Shown: piece by piece, positions 1 to 7,060 of the stretch
Layout: every line of letters starts with the position of its first letter
How positions within the stretch are numbered: position 1 is the first letter of the stretch
Source: JANNFX01 sp040080075
GTDB taxonomy: Bacteria > Pseudomonadota > Alphaproteobacteria > Rhizobiales > Hyphomicrobiaceae
Assembly (NCBI GenBank): GCA_040080075.1
Contig: JBEBJD010000229.1
Coordinates: forward strand, 1 to 8,837
DNA: 8,837 bases
Direction of reading: 5' to 3'
Notes under the pieces: model-generated
Database searches by the model: none
What the model saw: the letters and a program-made list of their open reading frames with translations, nothing else
Told to the model about the DNA's origin: nothing
Program-made: the position numbers and the translations under genes

Positions 1-271
1 GCAAGAGTGCGCGTACTTTGTCGGTGCTGGCAGGGAAGCCGCCTTTTTCTTTGACGAGCCAGCGCTCACCAGATTTCTCGATTGTGAGTTTGTTGTCACC
101 CTGGCTGACGCTGATGCTCTCGACGCTGGCGGCGTTGCGGGCGAGATCAGCAAACAAGGGGTCACCGGCTGTTGCCGGTGACCAGCGCTGAGATGACGAA
201 TAGATCACAAGTGCCGCTGTCAGACTGGCGGCTGCCGTGAGAGCGAGAGTTGCGAAATGCTTTGGTGTCAT
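1..271 (-). CDS. DUF4340 domain protein, N-terminal part (cut by window edge)
   Basis: Reading down from an ATG at 271-269 gives 90 codons with no stop, so the C-terminal part lies beyond the left edge. The protein starts MTPKHFATLALTAAASL, a short basic start followed by a hydrophobic stretch (about residues 6-24) that fits a signal anchor or signal peptide. After that come charged beta-like segments including TIEKSGERWLVKEKGGFPA and DKVRALL. This pattern of a tryptophan strand, then a Pro-Ala turn, then a V-x-x-LL helix is typical of DUF4340 proteins as I know them. That family is commonly encoded directly after GldG-like proteins, as here: the gap to the upstream gene is 53 nt on the same strand. 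Its role is unknown; it is probably a periplasm-facing accessory of the exporter. No clear Shine-Dalgarno precedes the ATG, so the start is chosen on the signal-like N-terminus and the gap. Family call from context and short motifs only. Confidence 0.72.
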   Translation of the reverse strand, partial: MTPKHFATLALTAAASLTAALVIYSSSQRWSPATAGDPLFADLARNAASVESISVSQGDNKLTIEKSGERWLVKEKGGFPASTDKVRALL

Positions 272-324
272 GAGTGAGCCCGTAGAGTGTTTGCCGGAGT
301 ACCTGTTTGAATGCGCTGGCGTGC

Positions 325-2379
325 TCAGGGGGAAGGTTTTCGGCGGCTGCGCCACAGCGAAAGCCCCAGGCCGCCAAGCCCGATGGCGATGGGCACAGCG
401 GCAATGTTGAAGAACTTCAGCCATGCGCCGAGCCGGTCGATATCTTGGCGCAGCGCCAGTTTCACAGAGCGCAACTCGCGCCTCGTTGACAGCATGTCTG
501 ACTTGAAATTATCGACCGCTATCCGCTCCGGCTCGGTCAGCGCCGCATTACCGCCATCACCTGTTTCTTGAAGCTTAGCGAGGTCCTGTTGCAGCGACGA
601 CAGCTTCTTGGTCAAACCATCTTCTTTTTCGCGGTAGAGCTTTTCCGCGTCGCGGCGCAGCTCTTGTACGGTGGTGAATGGCCGCTGGCGAACGCCGCGG
701 GCGCGCAGCGCAATCAAATCGCTGTTGCCCGCCAGGTTCTCCAGAGCGCCGACGACGAATGCGGCGTTATTTGCAGTTTGTGTAATGGCCTCGCCCTGTT
801 GGCTTTGTTCTGGCTGACGGCTACGGGCATCGACCCAGAACCGGTCCGCCAGCATGTCGCTGTCGGCAATGACGATGGCATTGACGCTACCTGCAGCCAC
901 ATGACCGGCAAGGGGATCTGGCTTGGCGGCGGGGGCCGTTGCAGGAGCGTTGGCTTCGGCCGCTTTATCTGAACTTGAGCTGCCCGGGGAAGCTTTTGTC
1001 CCGGTATTGGCAGGATCGCCACCCGGCTTGCCGCCTGGGAAGGCTGAGGGCGCTTCTCCCGATACGCGCACCGCAAGGGCCATTGCGCTACCGCCGGCCT
1101 TGTAGTTGCGCAGGAGTTCAAGAGGATTGGCGCCGATGCCCACTTGCTTGGCGTCAACGGCCATGCCGTCGGTAGACGTCTTGATAAGGGGAGTGACCGA
1201 CGTTTTGGCGCCATCGGCTTTGGTCAAAATGCCCGCCGAAGCGATGTTCAGGACTTCGATGCCGTTAGCCAGCACGTCGCCCGCTTCGATGTTGTCCTTG
1301 CCCAGGCCCAGCCATGCGACAAATTCCGTGACCATCGGATTGCCGTCGCGTCCGCCGAATTGTACACGGCGCGCGTTCTTGATGTCAGCTGCGACCTTGG
1401 TGGTGTCGAAGGTAACGCCCCACGAGGCGAGGAGTTTGGTGAGTTCCGTGCGGCCCGCGGTGCCTTGCGAAATGATGGCGAGCTGCGAAGCTTCGGCGAC
1501 CGGATCGATAAACACCAGCACCTTGCCGCCCTTCAGCGCGAACTGATCGATGGCGTAGGCTGTTTGCGGTTTCAAGCCGGCAGGATGGGCCACCATCAGC
1601 ACGTCGATACCGCTGGGAATGCTTGCGGCCGACTGATCGATCATCTTTACGTCGAAAAATTCGCGGATCTGGCTCATGATCAGCCACGGCGGCGTTGGCT
1701 TCGACTCCTGACCAGCCATCATATTGGCCGGCGACATGCCGCCATCGATGGGCAAGGCCGTGATCAATCCAACGACACGCTTCTTGGGATTGGCCAGCGC
1801 ATAAATAAGCTTGGAGACATCGTATTCGAGAAAGCCTTCGCGGTCGGGTTCAAACAGCGAAATGACGCGGCTATCATCGGTGGCATTGCTTGCAGCCATG
1901 CCGAAGTAGCCGGCCTCGCCATCCTGGCTGAGACGCAACCCCTTGAGGCCAGAGGCTACCGCGCGGTCTTCAGCCTCGGAGAATGGCTCCGGATCAACGA
2001 AAGTAACTTCGAATTTGCCGCCCGATATGTCTCGATATTGTTCGAGCAGTGCGCGCACCCGCTCGAAATAGAGCTGATAGTCGGGGGCCGCTTGACCAAG
2101 TTTTTTAGAGAAATAGACACGTGCCTGAATCGGCTCTTCGATCGATCTCAGAATTTGGCGAGTGCCTTGTGAGATGGTGAACAGCCTGTCTTCAGTCAGA
2201 TCCGACTTCCAACCGCGAAAAGCCGTCGAGGCGATCAGGTTTACCGACAGCAGTATGACGGCTGCCAGGGCCAGCCCGCCCCATGCAAGCGCGTTGCGAT
2301 TGAGACGGCTGGCACGGGCCAGTAACCGGTTCCAAAGGAGGAGAAATGCCGGCATCAGCGAATTGAGAAGGTTGCGCAT
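325..2379 (-). CDS. GldG-like ABC transporter auxiliary protein
   Basis: A 684-residue membrane-anchored protein of the GldG/ABC_transp_aux type (COG3225 group), the extracytoplasmic subunit accompanying GldA-GldF ABC exporters. One membrane helix lies near residues 31-53. It is followed by the family-typical DLTEDRLFTISQGTRQIL (about 60-77), a cue I recognise from GldG homologues. Residues 80-440 form the globular extracytoplasmic part, with PKKRVVGLITALP (198-210) and GGKVLVFIDP (284-293). Residues 445-490 are a Pro/Ala/Ser/Gly-rich low-complexity linker. Then come ADSDMLADRFW (505-515) and NLAGNSDLIALRARG (548-562), also family motifs. A charged coiled coil spans about 573-648 and a second membrane helix about 654-676, with a basic cytoplasmic end (RRKPSP). 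The gap to the permease gene upstream is 19 nt, with a purine-rich GAGAG stretch as ribosome site. The cargo is unknown. In Bacteroidetes GldG belongs to a gliding-associated ABC complex; nothing here indicates gliding. Confidence 0.88.
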   Translation of the reverse strand: MRNLLNSLMPAFLLLWNRLLARASRLNRNALAWGGLALAAVILLSVNLIASTAFRGWKSDLTEDRLFTISQGTRQILRSIEEPIQARVYFSKKLGQAAPDYQLYFERVRALLEQYRDISGGKFEVTFVDPEPFSEAEDRAVASGLKGLRLSQDGEAGYFGMAASNATDDSRVISLFEPDREGFLEYDVSKLIYALANPKKRVVGLITALPIDGGMSPANMMAGQESKPTPPWLIMSQIREFFDVKMIDQSAASIPSGIDVLMVAHPAGLKPQTAYAIDQFALKGGKVLVFIDPVAEASQLAIISQGTAGRTELTKLLASWGVTFDTTKVAADIKNARRVQFGGRDGNPMVTEFVAWLGLGKDNIEAGDVLANGIEVLNIASAGILTKADGAKTSVTPLIKTSTDGMAVDAKQVGIGANPLELLRNYKAGGSAMALAVRVSGEAPSAFPGGKPGGDPANTGTKASPGSSSSDKAAEANAPATAPAAKPDPLAGHVAAGSVNAIVIADSDMLADRFWVDARSRQPEQSQQGEAITQTANNAAFVVGALENLAGNSDLIALRARGVRQRPFTTVQELRRDAEKLYREKEDGLTKKLSSLQQDLAKLQETGDGGNAALTEPERIAVDNFKSDMLSTRRELRSVKLALRQDIDRLGAWLKFFNIAAVPIAIGLGGLGLSLWRSRRKPSP

Positions 2380-2398
2380 GGTGTGGACTCTCTACTCT

Positions 2399-3142
2399 TT
2401 ATGCCGCTTTTTTCTGGTCGATGGCGATCACGTTGGCAAAAAGCGCAAACGCGATCAGCGATATGAAGAAGATCATCGAATGCAGGCTGACCACGCCGCG
2501 CGTGATCTGTTCGAAATGAGACAGGAAACTCATCGATGCGAGCGCCGAGACAACAAATTCCGGTAGCCAGGCGCGAAGGGTATTTTGCACCAGCTCCATT
2601 CCGCTCAAGACAAACAGGAAGCAGACCGTGGCGGTCAGGATGAAGGCGATAACCTGGTTCTTGGTCAGTGCAGAAATGAATGAGCCGATGGCCAGAAATG
2701 CGCCTGCCATCAGAAAACTGCCAAGATAACTCGCAAAAATCACGCCGTTGTCGGGGTCGCCGAGATAGTTCGCTGTCAGCCACATGGGAAACGTCAAGAC
2801 GAGGGCTAAGCCGATGAAGGCCCATGCGGCGAAGAATTTCCCAAGCACCGCCTCAATGGGTGAGATGGGCAGTGTCATGAGTAATTCGATAGTGCCGCTC
2901 TTGCGCTCTTCAGCCCACAGCCGCATGGCCACCGCGGGTACGAGAAACAAATAGAGCCATGGGTGATAGGCGAAGAACGGGTAGAGGTCGGCTTGGCCGC
3001 GCTCAAAAAAACCGCCAATGTAGAATGCAAGCGCGCCTGTCATGGCCACAAAGATGGTGAGGAATACCGCTGCCAAGGGCGTTGCGAAATAGCCGCGGAA
3101 TTCGCGCTTGGCGATGATCCAGGCGTTTTGAAGGATTTCCAT
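2399..3142 (-). CDS. GldF-like ABC-2 type permease
   Basis: A 247-residue integral membrane protein, the permease partner of the ATPase just upstream. It begins MEILQNAWIIAKREFRGYF, the usual ABC-2 N-terminus with an amphipathic helix before the first membrane segment. About six hydrophobic segments can be seen: near 24-44, 62-74, 105-123, 138-158, 165-183 and 222-241. The family hallmark MRLWAEERKSGTIELLMTLP lies at 73-92, between the second and third segments. Size and layout match GldF/ABC-2 permeases of about 240-250 residues. A longer reading up to 3286 is possible but would overlap the ATPase gene by more than 100 nt. The ATG at 3142 sits 4 nt after the ATPase stop and has a GGAG about 9 nt upstream, inside the end of that gene, which points to translational coupling. 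The substrate is not evident. The fold and transporter role are near certain; the GldF subfamily is inferred from the GldG-like neighbour. Confidence 0.9.
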   Translation of the reverse strand: MEILQNAWIIAKREFRGYFATPLAAVFLTIFVAMTGALAFYIGGFFERGQADLYPFFAYHPWLYLFLVPAVAMRLWAEERKSGTIELLMTLPISPIEAVLGKFFAAWAFIGLALVLTFPMWLTANYLGDPDNGVIFASYLGSFLMAGAFLAIGSFISALTKNQVIAFILTATVCFLFVLSGMELVQNTLRAWLPEFVVSALASMSFLSHFEQITRGVVSLHSMIFFISLIAFALFANVIAIDQKKAA

Positions 3143-3146
3143 GGCC

Positions 3147-4097
3147 TTAGTCTCCAGCCTTTTCGGTGATCTGCCGGAACACATCGTCGAGCTTGCCGCG
3201 CTCGACATAGAGTTCATCAATGGCGATGGATTTTTCGGCCAATGCACTCGCGGCGCGCGCTGCGATGGATTGGCCGGTGAGAGCAAGAGCGCGCAGTTGT
3301 GTTATGCCGCCGGACTTGTTTAAAACCTCGACCTTCGAAACATCTTTGACGGCCGAGAGAGCGGCTTTGACGGCATCGGCTTTGGCGCTGGCCACCTTGA
3401 CGACAACGGCGCCGTGATAGGGGACACGCTGCATCAGTTCGTCTGCCGTTCCATCGGCCACAATGCGCCCCTTGGCAATGACGACGGCGCGCGTGCAGAC
3501 CGCCTCCACCTCTTCCAGTATGTGCGTTGATACGATGATGGCTTTTTCAGCCGCCATATCGCGGATCAACTTGCGTACGTGGAACTTCTGGTTGGGATCG
3601 AGGCCATCGGTGGGTTCGTCGAGGATCAACACGGGCGGATTGTGGAGGATGGCCTGAGCGATACCGACGCGTCTCTTGAAACCTTTAGAGAGCGTCTCAA
3701 TGCGCTGGTCCATGACGTCTTCCAGGGCCGCCTTGGCACAGGCCGCCGCGATCCGCGTGGTCAAATTACTGCCCGAGTAACCGCGGATTTCCGCAATGAA
3801 ACATAGAAAAGTTCGCGGGGTCATTTCTCCATAGGCAGGGGCGCCTTCGGGCAAATAACCCAGACTGGCCTTGGCGAGTTTGGGGGCGTCTTGCACATTG
3901 TAGCCGCAGATGGACGCTTGGCCGGAGTTCGGCTCCAGGAAGCCAGACAGCATTTTCATCGTCGTCGATTTGCCCGCGCCGTTGGGTCCCAGGAACCCCA
4001 GCACCTCGCCTTTTTTAACGCTGAGGGAGATGCCATTGACAGCGGCTATGGTGCCGAACGCTTTATGCAGGCTATCGGCCTCGATTAGAACGGTCAT
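3147..4097 (-). CDS. GldA-like ABC transporter ATP-binding protein
   Basis: A 316-residue cytoplasmic ATPase that should power the permease encoded 4 nt downstream. It shows Walker A GPNGAGKST (37-45), signature LSKGFKRRV (136-144), Walker B VLILDEP (156-162), D-loop GLDP (165-168) and the switch histidine at 192 (STHILEE). The Q-loop region reads GYLPEGAPAYGEMT, with Glu84 where most ABC ATPases have Gln; to my knowledge the same Glu is common in GldA-like proteins. Residues after about 215 form a C-terminal domain that ends ELYVERGKLDDVFRQIT, as in drug- and Gld-type exporters of about 300-310 residues. The ATG at 4097 has an AGGAGA 9 nt upstream and is the first gene of the four-gene cluster. 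Generic drug-export ATPases look alike, so the GldA label rests mainly on the GldG-like and DUF4340 neighbours. Confidence 0.9.
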   Translation of the reverse strand: MTVLIEADSLHKAFGTIAAVNGISLSVKKGEVLGFLGPNGAGKSTTMKMLSGFLEPNSGQASICGYNVQDAPKLAKASLGYLPEGAPAYGEMTPRTFLCFIAEIRGYSGSNLTTRIAAACAKAALEDVMDQRIETLSKGFKRRVGIAQAILHNPPVLILDEPTDGLDPNQKFHVRKLIRDMAAEKAIIVSTHILEEVEAVCTRAVVIAKGRIVADGTADELMQRVPYHGAVVVKVASAKADAVKAALSAVKDVSKVEVLNKSGGITQLRALALTGQSIAARAASALAEKSIAIDELYVERGKLDDVFRQITEKAGD

Positions 4098-4106
4098 CGG
4101 GTAGGT

Positions 4107-4112
4107 TCTCCT
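4107..4112 (-). promoter_or_regulatory. Shine-Dalgarno of the exporter ATPase gene
   Basis: On the minus strand AGGAGA lies 9 nt before the ATG at 4097. It is the clearest ribosome binding site in the exporter cluster and supports this start and this gene as the head of the operon. Confidence 0.7.
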
Positions 4113-4144
4113 GGCCCAGCTCTATGAGCCCAAGTCTGTTGAAG

Positions 4145-4166
4145 CAGTCCCGACGCGCTGGGACTG
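4145..4166. repeat. 7-bp perfect dyad in the exporter operon leader
   Basis: CAGTCCC (4145-4151) and GGGACTG (4160-4166) are perfect inverted repeats separated by 8 nt. The dyad lies about 48 nt upstream of the ATPase start codon and just downstream of the candidate promoter. It could be an operator or a hairpin in the mRNA leader. No T tract follows it on either strand, so a terminator is unlikely. Confidence 0.45.
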
Positions 4167-4189
4167 GGGTTTGGTTATTCGCGGGCGGG

Positions 4190-4218
4190 GAAATAAATTG
4201 AGATGGGGCAGGTTTCAA
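4190..4218 (-). promoter_or_regulatory. Candidate sigma-70 promoter of the exporter operon
   Basis: On the minus strand TTGAAA (4218-4213, five of six matches to TTGACA) is followed after 17 nt by TATTTC (4195-4190, TAT conserved). Transcription would start near 4183 and give a leader of about 85 nt containing the dyad at 4145-4166. The -10 match is weak, so this is a candidate only. Read-through from the upstream ABC-F gene is an alternative. Confidence 0.35.
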
Positions 4219-4328
4219 GTGGGGCGGGGTACAAGACAGAGCGCTTTTCAAGAGGAGTCGCGTTTGCCGATGATATATGATGATGCAGCTGAGGGGGTAT
4301 TTACGATTCCGTAAGGGAGTGCTGCCCG

Positions 4329-6143
4329 TTAGGCCCCAAGCTGCTCGCGCATCATTTCCAGTTCCAGCCAACGCTCCTCGGCGGCCACCATAGCGGTCTG
4401 TGCAGTACTTAGCCGGGCCGTTGTTTCGGCAAATCCCTTGGCGTTTGAGCTGTAGAATGCCGGGTCGGCAAGTTTCGCCTGCAGGCTCGCAATGTCAGCC
4501 TGCAGGCTGGCGATTGTGGCGGGCAAGGTTTCAAGGGCGTGCTTGTCTTTAAAGGTCAGCTTGCGCTTTGAGGCCGCCGCCGTCTGGACCGGCGCTGTTC
4601 CCGGAGTGCCAGCTGTTTTGTCGTTGCTTGTCTGCGGCGCCTTGCTCAGGTCGATGCCACGGCGCTGGGCGATCATATCGGAATAGCCGCCCGCGTATTC
4701 GCCCCACTGGCCATTGCCCTCGGCAGCAATCACGCTGGTGACGACGCGATCCAGAAAATCGCGGTCATGGCTGACGAGGATGACGGTGCCGGGATAATCG
4801 GCCAACAATTCTTGAAGAAGATCAAGCGTTTCCAAATCCAGATCGTTGGTTGGCTCGTCCAGGACAAGCACATTCGAGGGCTTGGCCAACGCCCGTGCCA
4901 GCATCAGCCGGCCGCGTTCGCCGCCCGAGAGAACGCGCAACGGCGAGCGCACCTGCTCGGGCGAGAACAGGAAGTCCTTCATATAGCTCGCTACATGCCG
5001 TGGGCGGCCATTGATGACTACTTGATCGCCACGCCCCCCGGTCAAGGCCTGAGCCAGCGTCCATTCCGGCTCCAGTTCGTCGCGGCGCTGGTCGAGCGTC
5101 ACAAGATCGATGCTTTGGCCCAGCTTAATGGTGCCTTCGTCGGGCTCCAGCACGCCGGTGAGCATTTTGAGAAGGGTCGTTTTGCCCGCTCCATTGGGTC
5201 CGACAATGCCGATGCGGTCGCCACGCAGAATCCTAGTCGAAAAGCCTTGCACAACCGGGGCGGCGCCATAACTTTTTGCAATATTTACCGTCTCGACGAT
5301 CAACCGGCTCGATTGCCCGCCGTCGGCTGCGGCGAGGCGCACATTGCCCTGAACATGGCGCTGTTCGCGCACACTGGCCCGCATGGCTTTTAGTTCGCGC
5401 ACCCGGCGCACGTTGCGCTTGCGGCGGCCTGTAACGCCGCCATGCATCCAATCGTTCTCGCGTACGATCTTGCGGTCGAGTTTGTGACGTTCGGCCTCTT
5501 CCTGTTCGAGTACGTTGTCGCGCCAGTCTTCGAAGCCGGAGAAATTGGCGTCCATGCGCCGGGCCGTACCGCGGTCGATCCAAATGGTCGAGCGGGACAG
5601 CGCTTCGAGGAAGCGGCGGTCATGGCTGATGAGTATGAGCGCGGAGCGCGACTGGCGAAGCTGCTGTTCCAGCCACTCGATGGCCGGCAGGTCGAGATGG
5701 TTGGTCGGCTCGTCGAGCAGTATGACATCGGGCTCGGCGGCCAGAACGCGGGCTATAGCCAGCCGGCGTGCCTCGCCACCCGATAAGGTGTGGGGGTCCT
5801 CGTCGCCCGTCAGGCCCAATTCACCCAACAGCAGGCGGGCTGTATAGGGGTCTTGCAGCGGACCAAGGCCCGATTCGACATACGACATTGCTGACGTGTA
5901 GCCATCGAATTCGGGCTCCTGCGGCAGATACCTGATCGAGGCGTTGGGATGGGCGAAGCGCTCGCCAGAATCGGGCTCAATGAGGCCTGCCGCGATTTTA
6001 AGTAGTGTCGATTTGCCCGAGCCATTGCGCCCTACGAGGCAAATGCGATCACCCGGTTCAACCGAGATGTCGGCGCCTTCGAGCAGCGGCGTACCGCCAA
6101 ATGTCAGGTGGATATTCTTAAGAGTAAGGAGTGGCGGAGCCAT
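4329..6143 (-). CDS. uup: ABC-F ATPase, Uup subfamily
   Basis: A 604-residue soluble protein with two ABC domains and no membrane segment, which is the ABC-F layout. Domain 1: Walker A GRNGSGKST (38-46), signature LSGGE (120-124), Walker B ILLDEPTNHLD (141-151), switch His174. Domain 2: Walker A GPNGAGKTT (315-323), signature LSGGERGR (405-412), Walker B VLVLDEPTNDLD (425-436), His459. The interdomain linker carries RENDWMHGG followed by GRRKRNVRRVRELKAMR (239-255), which resembles the Uup linker. The C-terminus (about 526-604) is a Lys-rich start followed by a coiled coil ending WLELEMMREQL, the C-terminal domain that in Uup binds DNA. E. coli Uup is slightly longer (about 635). ABC-F proteins act on ribosomes; Uup is also linked to transposon excision and ribosome assembly. 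The ATG at 6143 has only a weak GAGAC ahead of it, and a terminator ends 17 nt upstream. Another ABC-F subfamily is possible but less likely given the C-terminal coiled coil. Confidence 0.88.
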   Translation of the reverse strand: MAPPLLTLKNIHLTFGGTPLLEGADISVEPGDRICLVGRNGSGKSTLLKIAAGLIEPDSGERFAHPNASIRYLPQEPEFDGYTSAMSYVESGLGPLQDPYTARLLLGELGLTGDEDPHTLSGGEARRLAIARVLAAEPDVILLDEPTNHLDLPAIEWLEQQLRQSRSALILISHDRRFLEALSRSTIWIDRGTARRMDANFSGFEDWRDNVLEQEEAERHKLDRKIVRENDWMHGGVTGRRKRNVRRVRELKAMRASVREQRHVQGNVRLAAADGGQSSRLIVETVNIAKSYGAAPVVQGFSTRILRGDRIGIVGPNGAGKTTLLKMLTGVLEPDEGTIKLGQSIDLVTLDQRRDELEPEWTLAQALTGGRGDQVVINGRPRHVASYMKDFLFSPEQVRSPLRVLSGGERGRLMLARALAKPSNVLVLDEPTNDLDLETLDLLQELLADYPGTVILVSHDRDFLDRVVTSVIAAEGNGQWGEYAGGYSDMIAQRRGIDLSKAPQTSNDKTAGTPGTAPVQTAAASKRKLTFKDKHALETLPATIASLQADIASLQAKLADPAFYSSNAKGFAETTARLSTAQTAMVAAEERWLELEMMREQLGA

Positions 6144-6160
6144 GACCGTCTCTGCCTGTC

Positions 6161-6185
6161 AAAAAAAGCGGCCGCTCAAGCGGCC
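6161..6185 (-). terminator. Intrinsic terminator between tRNA-Ala and uup
   Basis: On the minus strand GGCCGCT (6185-6179) pairs with AGCGGCC (6176-6170), best drawn as a 6-bp stem with a TTGA tetraloop. Two bases later comes a run of seven T (6167-6161). It lies 57 nt downstream of the tRNA-Ala 3' end and would terminate that transcript. The same stretch contains the 8-bp palindrome GCGGCCGC. Only 17 nt separate the T run from the uup start codon. Confidence 0.82.
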
Positions 6186-6242
6186 TAGTGCCCGCGCCGG
6201 AAGCTCGGATGGCCGCGGGTCGCATTTGGGTTGCGAGAAAAT

Positions 6243-6318
<76 letters not shown>

Positions 6319-6330
6319 GAACCATGGGAT

Positions 6331-6374
6331 CTTCCCGGTCAGCATCGCTGCGAAACGATGCCCGATCCGGGAAG
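6331..6374. repeat. Nested hairpin just upstream of tRNA-Ala
   Basis: An outer 8-bp perfect inverted repeat, CTTCCCGG (6331-6338) with CCGGGAAG (6367-6374), encloses an inner 6-bp perfect repeat, GCATCG (6342-6347) with CGATGC (6356-6361). On the minus strand it ends 12 nt before the tRNA 5' end. There is no T run after it, so it is not a standard intrinsic terminator. It could be a processing structure between the zinc-ribbon mRNA and the tRNA, or a regulatory dyad. Confidence 0.55.
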
Positions 6375-6390
6375 CGGCCTCATTAGGCCG
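6375..6390. repeat. 6-bp hairpin abutting the nested hairpin
   Basis: CGGCCT (6375-6380) and AGGCCG (6385-6390) are perfect inverted repeats around a 4-nt loop, directly adjacent to the nested hairpin. With it they form a continuous structured stretch of about 60 nt in the 151-bp spacer between the zinc-ribbon gene and the tRNA. Its function is not evident. Confidence 0.45.
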
Positions 6391-6469
6391 ATCGTTTTGA
6401 AACCGCAAGGGGCAAGTTGCCCAAGCCTTGGGGTGATTCACGATCAATGCCAGAAGAAGCCCGGATTGT

Positions 6470-6856
6470 TCAGACTTCTTCTTCGCCCTCGACAACGGGC
6501 CCGCCAATGACATTGGCCAGATCGCCACCTTCTTCTTCCTCTTCTTCGAGGAAGGTTTCATCGTCGGCGACAACGGCCTCTGCTTCCTCCTCGACATTGT
6601 CGAGCGCATCTTCGCTGACAATGGCTTCCGGATCGTCGATCTTGCGCTTCTCAGCCACAAACTCAGGTTTCTTGCCCCTGCGATTTGCAATTTTCTCGTC
6701 AGCAGCGGCCTGTAACGCCAGAGGCGATGATGCCAGCTCATAGACCGAGCCGCAGATCGGGCAAGAGATAGGATCGCGATTGAGGTCGTAGAAGCGGGCC
6801 CCGCACTCGTCGCTCTGGCAGGTGCGCTTCGTCCCGCGCGCTTGCTTCGTGGCCAT
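6470..6856 (-). CDS. TIGR02300 / FYDLN-acid zinc-ribbon protein
   Basis: A 128-residue protein of the alphaproteobacterial FYDLN-acid family (TIGR02300), function unknown. The N-terminal part is basic and carries four zinc-ligand cysteines, C13, C18, C32 and C35, in a C-x4-C ... CPIC ribbon. The family-naming FYDLN is at 22-26, followed by NRDPISCP. Residues about 45-70 are Ala/Lys-rich. From about 74 the protein is strongly acidic, with runs of Glu at 93-96 and 104-109, and it ends VVEGEEEV. Such a layout suggests a small zinc protein contacting nucleic acid or a basic partner, but no activity is known to me. The start at 6856 (MATKQARGTK) has a GAG 8 nt upstream. An in-frame ATG at 6871 and longer upstream readings lack a ribosome site and family-like sequence. 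The gene is divergent from aroA and followed by tRNA-Ala, an arrangement I recall from other Alphaproteobacteria. Confidence 0.9.
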   Translation of the reverse strand: MATKQARGTKRTCQSDECGARFYDLNRDPISCPICGSVYELASSPLALQAAADEKIANRRGKKPEFVAEKRKIDDPEAIVSEDALDNVEEEAEAVVADDETFLEEEEEEGGDLANVIGGPVVEGEEEV

Positions 6857-6971
6857 TTTGATATCTCGCATAATGAATTGAAGCGCATGGAACTGCCACA
6901 TGCGGCCCTCAGTGTCAAAAGGCAATTCCGCCGCGCTTCGCAGCAGACGGGGAAAGCGCCCCCTCCAGATG

Positions 6972-7017
6972 GGCCCCGCAAGCACCCTTGCACCAGCATT
7001 CGCGCAGATGCGGGGCC
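6972..7017. repeat. 9-bp perfect dyad between divergent genes
   Basis: GGCCCCGCA (6972-6980) and TGCGGGGCC (7009-7017) are perfect inverted repeats separated by 28 nt. Inside, GCAT and ATGC can form a small second stem. The dyad lies 44 nt upstream of the plus-strand TTGACA box and 54 nt upstream of the minus-strand one, so it could be a shared operator. It could equally be a chance GC-rich match. Confidence 0.4.
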
Positions 7018-7060
7018 TTGCCGGTTGCCGGCCCAAAGTTGCCACCCCGGCGTTGCCGCG

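Noticed and set aside
1144..2172. A 342-codon plus-strand frame antisense to the GldG-like gene
   Set aside because: It is an antisense shadow of a clearly recognisable protein; its sequence shows no domain and it has no ribosome site.
4301..4314. TTACG-ATTC-CGTAA hairpin just after uup as its terminator
   Set aside because: Only 5 bp, AT-rich and without a T run in the uup direction; too weak to call.
4767..5393. A 208-codon plus-strand frame antisense to uup
   Set aside because: Antisense shadow of conserved ABC motifs, with no domain or ribosome site.
6410..6422. GGGCAA-G-TTGCCC as a terminator for the zinc-ribbon gene
   Set aside because: The single-base gap forces the stem to open, and no T run follows on the minus strand; not supportable.
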